Assembly: GCF_001625305.1 (NCBI RefSeq)
Contig: NW_017802379.1
Span: forward strand, 7,194,412-7,258,411
DNA from: Branchiostoma belcheri
Lineage: Eukaryota > Chordata > Leptocardii > Amphioxiformes > Branchiostomatidae
DNA: 64,000 bases
Direction of reading: 5' to 3'
A program made the position numbers and the translations under genes. Positions within the stretch are counted from its first letter, which is position 1; the number at the start of each line of letters is the position of its first letter. The notes under the pieces were generated by a model, which had not been told where the DNA came from, made no database searches, and saw only the letters and a program-made list of their open reading frames with translations. This document shows, piece after piece, positions 32,152 through 42,361 of the stretch.

Positions 32152-34172
32152 TACGAAGGCCCATAGGTACACTTAGCATTTTTTATTCCACTTTGTATTT
32201 TCTATGGGTACTTTGTATTTTCTATGGGTACTTTGTATTTTCTATGGGTACTTTGTATTTTCTATGGGCACTTTGTATTTTCTATGGGCACTTTGTATTT
32301 TCTATGGGCACTTTGTATTTTCTATGGGCACTTTGTATTTTCTATGGGCACTGTTTAATGGTAGACCGAACCAAACAAAAAATAATAACCCAATGAAGGG
32401 CGCACAAAACGATAAATCGTACAAGACGATAAAAATACCGCTCTACCCGGCGAGATCACAGAGACCCCACCAGGTAAGCATACCGGAGTACCTACAGACA
32501 CGTCTGTGTGTACTTCGCGAAGTTTTTTTTGGTGGCTGGCGAAGCGACATTCATTTTGCTTTGATGTGGATGCTCCCATTTTTATTATGGCGGTATATTT
32601 CTATTTACCATTCTAGGCAACTAAATTTATTTTAAACCTATTAAAACATAATATACTTTACACTTTGAGAAAATTTTGTTTGTTTTGCATGCAATGTTCC
32701 ACACGTTTATTAATTAGGAGTATCAAATAGTGATTATTACATCCTGGCATAGATTATGTTAATGTAGACACAGGACCATACTATTTTCGGGGGTGCTAGG
32801 ACATATTGTTCAGACTTCCGTCAACATTTCCGTAGCGATATATGGTAAATCACTTCCTCGCTGAATGTTAATTACTCCTTTGTATTAAAAAAAGCCCGTA
32901 ATCTAAAGCGAGGGTTCATTGCCAATGTTGGGAAAAAATTGCATTGCGGTTTGCTGCCCTCCTACCAACCGCGAACGTTCATCACATGCAGTTTACGTAG
33001 GAAATATGGACAGTATGCCGTTTCAGTAAATAACCTGACATCTAAAATTATTGAAATATTCACAGAAACTCAAATTACACTCTAGGTTGACCGTCTAATC
33101 GTGTGGTAAGCTACATGTGTGCTGTAGTGACATGAATTGGCACTTTTGTGGGGAGGGGGCGTTCCAACAAAGGTCAACGACCTCCATGGCTTACGGCCTA
33201 TGTTTCACGCTTTTGCACTTCATAAATGAACAATTTTAGATGTCAGGTTATTTACTGAAACCAAGGAGGTTGAATACAATACTTGTATTTAACCTCCTTG
33301 CTGAAACGGCATATTGTCCATATTTCCTACGTAAACTGCATGTGATGAACGTTCGCGGTTGGAAGGAGGGCAGCAAACCGCAATGCAATTTTTTCCCAAC
33401 ATTGGCAATGAACCCTCGCTTTAGATTACGGGCTTTTTTTAATACAAAGGAGTAATTAACATTCAGCGAGGAAGTGATTTACCATATATCGCTACGGAAA
33501 TGTTGACGGAAGTCTGAACAATATGTCCTAGCACCCCCGAAAATAGTATGGTCCTGTGTCTACATTAACATAATCTATGCCAGGATGTAATAATCACTAT
33601 TTGATACTCCTAATTAATAAACGTGTGGAACATTGCATGCAAAACAAACAAAATTTTCTCAAAGTGTAAAGTATATTATGTTTTAATAGGTTTAAAATAA
33701 ATTTAGTTGCCTAGAATGGTAAATAGAAATATACCGCCATAATAAAAATGGGAGCATCCACATCAAAGCAAAATGAATGTCGCTTCGCCAGCCACCAAAA
33801 AAACTTCGCGAAGTACACACAGAAAAAAACAAGTACCCATAGAAAATACAAAGTGCCCATAGAAAATACAAAGTGCCCATAGAAAATACAAAGTGCCCAT
33901 AGAAAATACAAAGTGCCCATAGAAAATACAAAGTGCCCATAGAAAATACAAAGTGCCCATAGAAAATACAAAGTGCCCATAGAAAATACAAAGTACCCAT
34001 AGAAAATACAAAGTACCCATAGAAAATACAAAGTGCCCATAGAAAATACAAAGTGCCCATAGAAAATACAAAGTACCCATAGAAAATACAAAGTACCCAT
34101 AGAAAATACAAAGTACCCATAGAAAATACAAAGTGGAATAAAAAATGCTAAGTGTACCTATGGGCCTTCGTA
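32152..34172. mobile_element. 2-kb foldback-like palindromic element
   Basis: The left arm (32152-33049) and right arm (33232-34172) are almost identical reverse complements around a 182-bp loop. The termini read TACGAAGGCCCATAGGTACA and its exact complement. A 20-bp unit (CTTTGTATTTTCTATGGG plus TA or CA) is tandemly repeated near each end. There are 8 units at 32191-32350 and 15 at 33841-34140. Long inverted repeats with subterminal tandem repeats are the hallmark of foldback transposons. No transposase frame was seen. The repeated peptide frames are artefacts. The arms differ by about 150 bp unique to the left (32353-32505) and a 39-bp palindrome unique to the right (33262-33300). Target duplications are unclear. 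An assembly artefact should be considered, although the arm differences argue against a simple one. Confidence 0.85.
33255..33307. repeat. 39-bp palindrome inserted with a 7-bp duplication
   Basis: CTGAAAC occurs at 33255-33261 and again at 33301-33307, flanking the palindrome CAAGGAGGTTGAATACAATA...AACCTCCTTG. The left arm of the foldback element has a single GTTTCAG and no palindrome at the same site. Confidence 0.75.
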
Positions 34173-35701
34173 ATGGGCCTTCCTAGTAACACAGTTTCCT
34201 TTAGCGTATTGATGTCATTCACTATAGGGAAAGATTAATGTATTTCCGGATCATGCCAGTAATATAGATAACGTGTGCACGTTACATTTACTGTTGTTAT
34301 TTCATCATTATGTACGTAATTTGCTGTTTGTATACATGAGTGTGACTGGACTGTAGTAATGACTTGCATATCAATTGTCCCTATCGTTCATTACGTACTT
34401 AATAGAGCATTTCCGTATCGGTTCTCGTTTTCAATGCCAAATACTAGACTAAGAATGTTTCTTCTGTCAAAGGAAAAAATGTGTTCGAAGTTGGACGAAA
34501 CTATTTCGGCACATTTCCTCTTCATCCAGTAGGTGACTTTGCACAACCACACGACAAAAACGTTGTTAAGATAGCCTCATTCATAAGATATATAAAAGAC
34601 AATTGTACCTCAACGTTTGCTTCTTGTCACCAGACAATCATGTTGTTGTAGAAATGACTTGAAGATCACGCTTCTTCTGACTTTTTAGGGATCAGTGAAC
34701 AGACTTCAAGAAAATGTGGACGGCATCGCCTTAGCCTGATTAGCGCTCAACGTGTGTGTGCGTGTGTGTTCAGTTCAACGGTAATGTTAACATTGAGTCA
34801 TCCATGTAAGTGACTGTGATATTTGACCTTTGGAAATATCAACGGAATGTTTGTACTTAGCACCAATTTGCTCTGTCAATAGACAAAGCCTTTTACAAAA
34901 GACACGCAGTGAGAGGATATATGTATATAGAGCAAAGATCTAGAGGTCATATAACCTCCTGGGCTACAGAAATGGAATTGAATGTCTACGTACGAGAGCG
35001 TTGTGTAGAAAATGTATGTAGTGTAGAAAACGTATGTATGAGACGATACATGTTTGTCATTGACGATTTAATAACCGGTCAGCAAGACTTCACAAGGCTC
35101 AGTTTCAAAAAGACATGACATCTCAACAGATAGCAGCAGCAAAGTGATAGAACTGACGTATAAGTTTGTCTATTCAACGTTTATGTGCTGCAATGAAAAT
35201 CTAAAGATTACGTATAGCAATCGTAATTAATAGGCATTGTAGTCACGCATGTTTTCGTTTTATACTGGTCAGTTCAGTTTGAGCGTTTTCCGTGCCAATG
35301 CAAATGTTAACTTGAATTATGTAGTTTGCTATCGAAAGTAGAGTTCATCAGTGCAGTGCATCAGTCTGCATGCAGTCCTTCCTTCCGTCCGAACCGTTTG
35401 CTCTAGGCTGCCCTTCACAATACTACCGCCAGGCGGAGGTCTTAATCGAAGATCAGATACAGATAGGTCAGGTGGCCACCACCGGGCCTTCCTACGGAGA
35501 TACGGATCGTATAATAATCGGGCAAAAGAGAGAAATAGTAGTTAGCCAGGAGGGTCAGTCCGCGGGAGGGATAAAGAACTCTATAGTGGCCAAACTCCCC
35601 TGGCTAATTATTCACCTTGTTTGACTTAATTTCACTGTTTTTCATCCCGCGGTGTTAGTCTGATAGAGACTAATAAAAGACAGACCAGTGTTGCTCCTTT
35701 G
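34173..35701. other. intergenic DNA between the foldback element and gene B
   Basis: No exon was recognised. A plus-strand TATATAAAA lies at about 34590-34598 but no convincing gene follows. An 84-codon open frame at 35370-35624 lacks domain or splice support. Confidence 0.35.
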
Positions 35702-38700
35702 TCACCGACTGAAGCTCGGCTGGTTCTCCAGATCTTTGATGGCCTTGAGGCCGGTGTGCAGAGTGAGCTCGCCGTCCCACACACCGAACGCCGGGCACAC
35801 GGGGTTCGCCAAGTGGTCCTTGAACGTGTACAGCTTCCTCCTGGTCTCCGCGTCGAAGAACGACACTCTGCCGGCCTCGTAGTCGAGCAGGACGCCGATC
35901 CTGGCCGGGTGCGGGTCCGGCTTGAGTTTGTGCGGCTTCCCCGCGTGTCTCGTCTCGTAGTCGTTCCCGGTACGGTCCAGGATCCAGGAGGTCGCGTTGT
36001 CTCCTAGCCGCTCGTCACGGCGGGTACTTCTGTAAGGAAATATATATAAAGTGAATTTAGATTTTTAGAACTAGTTTGTCAAATCTACATCACATTTCTA
36101 CCTCCATGCCGAAAAGTGGAGGTAGGTATCGTTTTTGGTACTAGTATGTGAGTACGTGCGTGTGTTTGTGTGTGTGTTTGTGTGTTTCCGCATGTCCATC
36201 AGGTTGTAATGGATAATCACATCTACATCTCGTAGTGCTCTGTTTTCTCAGGTATCGATGTTTTTTTTCAATACATGACCTCCTTGACAGCTGGTGTTGT
36301 TTCTCTTGCACTATAAAGAAAGACACCATGGTGAATGAGGAGAGGACACAGTCACACAAGATTTAGATATTTCATGGAGGTCTGAAAGCTACGAATTCTT
36401 GTGTGTTCAGACCTTAGAAGCTAGAATGGTTGAAGAGAGTCCATGTGTCTTTTTGGCGACGCCTCAGAGACGGAGGCATTTTTACCTCAAAAAAATTCGT
36501 CCAAAAGAAATTCCCTCACCTATAGGCGATCCCGATGATGTAGATGGTGCTCTCGTTGACCGAGACCTCCCAGTAGTGCTTGCCGCTGGTGATGGCGACG
36601 TCCCCCAGCACGAGCGGGTTCCCGGCTCGGTACGGACCGTCCACGAACCGTTCGGGTCTCTTCGGCACGTGTCGGTGTTTGGCGCCCTCCACGTCACGTG
36701 ACACCACCGTGCTCTTGTTGGAGAACTTGAGGGAGCGGTGCGCCGTGTTCGGGTCGAACTTGAACTTGATTCCTGTCAAAGGGCAATGACCTGACGGTTA
36801 TTTCGTGCTGGGAAGAGACATGGACGCTATTTTGGTATTTAGTTTTTTTCAAAGGTGTTTTTGCTACATGACCTCCCTGACAGCTGACAGCTGGTGTTGT
36901 TTCACTTGCACGATAAAGAAAATACTAACTAAATGTAGTTAGGAACCTTAGTTGGTTATAATATCGTCTATCCCAAATGTCCCTAGCTATTCCATAAGTA
37001 CTTCTCGACACATCAAATGTTCAGAAGTTAGAATTCATTTAAGTGAAATGTTTGTAGAATTCCCATTTCCCACATAATTTCTGTATAATTTTGGTATGAT
37101 TTCTGATTTTGTGTGTAATAATTTCAACCAAAAGAATACATAAAAGGAACTCAAGCTTTAAACTGAGATAACCGGTTCTGTCTGGTTGTGACCTGATAAT
37201 CTTTATTTAGTCAACAGAGGCAAACGTAAAGATGAAATGTGATCCACGTGAGAGCACATAGGTCAAAGGTTAGGTCAACAGACTAAGCCGGACAGGGTCG
37301 TTACACGATTGACGTTTGACCTTGAGACAGGTGTTTACTGAGACTCCGTTAGAAGTGGACCATCTTTTACCAGGTAACAAGTAGTAACGTTGGCCCTTCT
37401 TCTCTCAAATGAAAAGATCTGTATATGCATATGCATATGTATACTGAACAAACGACACTACCTTCAACCTCCACAGTAGAAGGTATGGCTGTCAACAATA
37501 GGCTTAGGAAGTATTTGTTGTTTTCAAACTGCTTATGTACAATACAACTAATGATCTGTTCCTGACTGTGGGCTTTTCAATTTCTTCTACCAGTGGTCAA
37601 ATCTTTTCTTTTGAAATTTACTATCGAGGAAAATTTAAATGGAATCTTCCTGCATCTTAAGGCAATTGCAGTGGTCATCCTACAACGTAAAGACCTGACT
37701 GGACTTGTTTACATCATGGCTTAGGGCGCCTGACAGATATCTTGTCATGGGTGAAATCTCTAATTTAACACCTGAATGCTTGAGAAGTTCTGCAAGCAGG
37801 TGTCAGATCTTAACCTCTGTACAGCGTGTCTTACAAGACTAGCAGATAGAACATCCTTCACCTGTAAAACTTGCCCTTGGAAGCGTATTTAGAATTAACA
37901 CTGTTTCAACATGACCTCATGCAGATCTGCAGGATCCTTTGGGTAAACCTATATATAGCTACGTTACTACACGACTGATGACAACAGCAAACAACATACA
38001 CAAGTCGGCCATTATTCGCGTAGTCCACTTGCAAAAAAATAATGTCACACGATGTTGGTTTAAAAAAAGAATGCAGCAATGTTCTCCCTGTGTAATAAAA
38101 GCAACTGCAGAGAAATTAGACAGATTGGAAATCGACTAACGTACAAAAGTACACTAGTCCTACATCTAGACATGGAAGCGTTCTTGCTTCAAGCCCTGTG
38201 TTCTTACTTTTAAGCAGGCAATTTTAGAACTGTTTGTTATATCATCGTGTGTCCATGCCGGAGGACGATGGTGCGCCTCCTAGCGACAGCTAAGGTCATG
38301 ACTGCACGACAAGTTGTTCTACACATCGCACTTGAACTGATCAGAGATCATGACCCCCGGTTGTTCAGATCCGTCCTTAAGGGAGTTGACATCAGTCAAC
38401 AGAGGGCTCGCCTGAACTAGTCTGACCTGAACCTTGATATGCCTCGGCTGCAGAGTGATGCAGTCTGTCAAACTGAACAATTGTGCAGTGTGCTCTTACT
38501 GTGGGCAGAACCGAGCAGAACGGATGAGATAGAGAGATATCTACTGGGGAAGAGAGGCACCGGAAAGGTAGCAACTTGCTCACAGATCTAGAACTATGCT
38601 GAGGTCACATTTGCAAACCGGGGCCCGGCCGGGCAGTCTTATGGAACGAAAAGTACGATATAAAAGACAAGGAAACACAGAAAAGTTTTCGATATTAACC

Positions 38701-39791
38701 ATGAGCACTATGTATTTCTGTATATTCTTCGTGTGAATTGTTAGTTTTTCGTTTATACAAACAGCCCGACCGGGCCCCGGTTTGGAAATGTGACCTAGGC
38801 ATAAGACTGAGAGAGAAAAGGGAGAAAGAAACCAACATAAAGCAGGAAGAATAGAAGACACCGACCGAGAGGACATCATGGCGGCCACGACAACACCAGA
38901 AAATTTGGTCACGGGTGGACACCAAATGACAAGTGATCTGGTAGATTTTGATAAACAAACAAATGAGGCCAAGGGTTTCATCTTTCTTATAGTCTTCATT
39001 AAGTAAGGGCAAGGGGGGGGGCGGTGGTGCAAACCAGTGGACATTCTTATATTTGATATAAATCTAACACCATGAGTACCATACATAAATGTAGATTTGA
39101 AAACCACACAAGTACAGGACACTGACAGGATGACGATAGTACTGTGTATGGTGAGGTATACGTAGGCGTCGGCGTCCGGTAATTGATCTGTTGTTGAACC
39201 AATTACTGCGAAGATGGTGGTTCAATACTGGGTGGTCAAACTGAGAATCACTGAGCCCAAACCTTTATAAAACGATCCTCAACACTGCCGTTGGTGTTTA
39301 CCTACACTATGCTAAGTATAAACAAATCTGCTGCACCCTACAACGGTCCTTCATAAGAGTGTCTCACCTGGAATACTTGTAGACCTGACCAGCTCGGGCC
39401 CAGACCCTCTCGGCTCAGACTTGTGCTGCTGACTGCTACACTGTTCACACGTCATCTCCCTTTTCCTCAGCTGCTTGTACAGTTCTAACTTCCCGATGAG
39501 GTCTTCTCTAGCGCAGGTCCTCAGTAAGTCCTCTAAGACGTCCAAGTTATCCCGACTTAGCAGAAGACGTGCTGCCAGCTCCTCAAACAAGCCGCGAGCG
39601 TCTTGGACCGTGTCTAAGTCTTTCTTGGGCAGGTAGGTCAGGCAGACTGTCTTCATGATGGCCAGCTCGTCCTCGTCGACTTTCGACGACACCTGGTCGA
39701 GAAATGTTCGGAACAGGTCCCAGTGGTGGCCCGAGAAGCCTCCGTTGTGCGTCCCGGTGGCCTGCTGAGTTGCCGCCGTGGCGTACTCCAT
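35702..39791 (-). CDS. DED-B30.2 protein, gene B: death effector domain fused to PRY-SPRY
   Basis: Three exons join in phase to 334 residues: 39791-39368, 36772-36520 and 36029-35702. Exon 1 starts at a strong Kozak ATG (GTCATGG) and encodes a death effector domain at about 24-105. It shows WDLFRTFLDQVSS (helix 1), acidic D41/E42 before LAIMKTVCL (helix 2), and CAREDLIGKLELY, which contains the DED signature RxDL (R95-L98). A linker with CEQC follows. Exon 1 ends one base into a glycine codon completed by exon 2. Exons 2-3 form PRY-SPRY with FKFDPNTAH, KHYWEVSV and GVLLDYEAGRVSFFD. DEDs recruit FADD or caspase-8-like partners; B30.2 domains bind ligands. The layout suggests a cytosolic sensor or adaptor analogous to pyrin, but this is inference. 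The 2.6-kb intron after exon 1 could hide a further exon. Introns differ from genes A and C: none at the PRY/SPRY border, one inside SPRY. The GTG at 39881 is not a credible start. Confidence 0.85.
36100..36190 (+). mobile_element. TACCTCCATG-type repeat end with GT-rich body
   Basis: TACCTCCATGCCGAAAAGTG is followed by the hairpin partner GGAGGTAGGTA, then GTTTTTGGTACTAGTATGTG and GT-rich sequence. A hairpin with the same GGAGGTA/TACCTCC ends lies at 52694-52722. It is in the gene B intron. Confidence 0.4.
36800..38603. other. intron of gene B, nothing recognised
   Basis: This is the larger part of the DED-to-PRY intron. I looked for B-box or coiled-coil exons, as in TRIM or pyrin genes, and saw none. 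Confidence 0.35.
38604..38799. mobile_element. 196-bp MITE with GC-rich TIRs, in the gene B intron
   Basis: The left end is AGGTCACATTTGCAAACCGG followed by GGCCCGGCCGGGC. The right end is GCCCGACCGGGCCCCGGTTT then GGAAATGTGACCT, the near complement. The 180-codon minus-strand open frame that crosses it is an artefact. Confidence 0.8.
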
Positions 39792-39888
39792 GACGGGGTA
39801 ATGTTGTATGTTATGTAGCGGTAGAGACAGGGGAGCCGTTGTAAGACCTGACCCGATATTGGTTACGCCGGGAGGGATCACGTTTCAG

Positions 39889-41327
39889 CAGGTGAAAAAG
39901 AAAAGTCGCCCCGTCACGTTCTCCAGGTTGACAGCAGGTACATAAACACCTTTCACGAACACGTCTTACGTTTCAATCCTCCTTGGGGGAAGGATTTGAC
40001 CCTGACCCGTCGTCGGCTTAGCTCGTCTTTGACTTCCACGCGTCGAAGTTAGCGTTTTTGCTGATGGTAAAACACCGTTAGCTGGTCGACTGAAACCTTA
40101 GCCAGGCCCTCACTCAGTCTGCAAAGTAAACAGCGCTTACGTTTGCGAAGGAGAAGCTCAGCCGCTGAACTGATCAATCTGTGCATGCTTGCCGCGATGA
40201 ATAGCGTCTCCTCTCCGTACCATGGGTCAGGGGTTCTAATCCCGTTGGAGGACGTGTTAAGAGATGTGTCTGACTGGGCATGAAAGCTCGGTGTGATCAC
40301 CCGTAGTAAGGATCTCGTTTGTTTGCAGTCTTTAGTGTTAATAGGACGTTTCCGAGCCGTTGATCTCGTTTGTAATGACAGATCTAAAGTCCTTACAGCT
40401 AGGAGCCTAGGTATCATGGACCACAATTGCATCGACGAGACCTTGCATGTGATAATGATTTTCATCCCAAAAGTCAGACTCGCTACTAGCTCGCTCACGA
40501 CTCTTTCATGTGTATCATGTGCTCATCATATACATGTATGCACCCCACCATATATATTACACACTCACATACACAGACATACACACAACAGTCTATAAGC
40601 AAACGACTAAACGGTTCTTTTACTACCAGCATGTATAATTCATAGTGAACCACTTGACGACAAGTGCCCTTCGCCACAGTGTCACGTCCTGCGGTTGAAC
40701 TTGAGACGACCGGATCTCTCGACACTTCCGGAAAATCAGGGATCGTGCATTCATACCTTACACATCCAAACGATATCTATTCTGTACCAGTTTCTTCCAC
40801 GAAACCCTCTTTTGTTCTGAACCAGATTTTTGAACATAATCATGCAAGAAATGAAAAGGCGGCGTCTGTAAAAAAAGAAATAAAACACTGTATCATTGTG
40901 TGATATGTTATAACAAAACTGTGAATGTGTGTGTTCTAACTTTTGTCCACTGGGTCTGTTTATACGTTCTCTTATAACGTTTGTCTATGGAATATATTTA
41001 TACGTTCTGTCTAGCACGTTTTCATGTGGCTAACTGTAAACACAATGTACTGAAAGGCTGAGACAAGTGTTCCCTTGTGTAGCGGTGAGTGTACAGTCGC
41101 CTTTTAACCCTGATCCAATATCGCACGCACTATTTCCCCTCAATACCCAGTCAATACAGCTCATGAAAGGGGAGCTGCAGAAAAGTAACGTGGTTAAAAT
41201 TTCCACCAACACGCGAGTCAGCGGCCGTGCCCGTTACCATGGTCACCGCAGACGATATTTTTCTGCTGAGGAACAGAGAGATTATTATTCTATATAGCTA
41301 GTACCGTGTAGGGCCATGTTGATTTGA
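39889..41327. other. 5' flank of gene B and intergenic DNA to gene C
   Basis: It should hold the gene B promoter. No TATA box was evident at a suitable distance. A plus-strand AGGGGTTCTAATCCCG near 40228 resembles a decayed tRNA B box, perhaps a SINE remnant. No other gene was seen. Confidence 0.3.
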
Positions 41328-42361
41328 TTATATGGATGGCAACCTCTGGGAACCCCAAAACTGATGCGAGCGTTGCGAATAAAAAAAAAAGTTTCGCAAT
41401 AAAAAAGTTGATTTCAAAATGAAATCTACGGATTAGTTAGAAACTCGTTCTCTGGAGGGCATATTAATAAAGCTTTATAATCCGATCAGTAAAATATGTG
41501 CTTGATAAGATCCTAATGGAGAATAGAACACAATGACATCTTTTTTGCCGAATTCTATGATCTGTACCGCCGTACGAAGGCCTGGTGGAGGCTTGGGCGA
41601 TTGCACAATCTGTAAATTTTATACATGTATGTTTATATAATCGTGACATTAAAGTTCAAAGAAAGAAGTATCCTTTGTATATTTGAGTCTGAGAAAAGTT
41701 ATGTCTAGTCCTGAGGACAACACTCCAAATATTCCAGTGTTTGTGGTACAGCAAGTCTACGTGCAGTGCCTGACCGTAGCTGTATGACAAGTATGAAGTA
41801 TAGTTTTGAAAATTAAAATTACACGTATGACATAACAAAGTGCGAGAAGGAAAAGGATAAAGGGAATAGTTCGAACGATACCAAACTAAGGAATTAGATG
41901 TCAGACAAATGGTACGGGATAATAAGGACATATGAATAAGGAAAAACCCCTTTTAGTACACTTCCACTCATGTTGATATTGTGATTTTTTTTTTAAACAA
42001 TAAAACCTTGGAGAGAAATATTATTCTTCATTGACGCAGGAACGAAGAAATATTAGATAAAAGATAAGACAAGTAAAACGTAGTCATTTCCGACCAAAAA
42101 GCACATCCCGGATTTCCACGATCTGATTATAGATATGTTTCCACAATATCGATACGAGAAGTACCGAATATAGTGTTCCGTATATACAAGTCGTATGGTC
42201 AATATCGTTCCTGTCAATATCATATCTGCAGCAATATCGCTCCAAATAAACGTCTGGGCAGTTATACGTTACTCTGTCGTCATCAACATGCAAGATGTCA
42301 TGAACGTTATATTTTAACACCACATGACATGTTGAACGTCGGTTGTCCTGATATGGTGACG
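41328..42361. other. intergenic 3' flank of gene C
   Basis: A diverged end of the ATGGATGACATCC element lies at 41328-41385. A CGAAGGCCTGGTGGAGGCTTG end lies at about 41576. No gene was seen. Confidence 0.35.

Noticed and set aside
32204..32635. 143-codon open frame with repeated aromatic peptide
   Set aside because: It arises from the 20-bp tandem repeat, which has no stop in any frame. The same peptide appears in three minus-strand frames at 33692-34131.
35699..36007. Open plus-strand frames across the B30.2 exons (also 13825, 15253, 36399, 48660)
   Set aside because: They are shadows of GC-rich minus-strand exons with clear SPRY content.
38580..39122. 180-codon minus-strand open frame
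   Set aside because: It runs through both TIRs of the MITE at 38604-38799 and shows no domain or splice context.
39792..39881. Upstream start of the DED frame at a GTG (39881)
   Set aside because: Non-ATG; the ATG at 39791 has a strong Kozak context and leaves the DED complete.
40049..40250. B-box-like GGTTCTAATCC as a tRNA gene
   Set aside because: No A box at the right spacing and no paired stems were found.
40049..40498. 149-codon minus-strand open frame upstream of gene B
   Set aside because: It contains a GIRTPDPWYG-type peptide, which is typical of antisense reading of tRNA-like SINE B boxes. No domain was seen.
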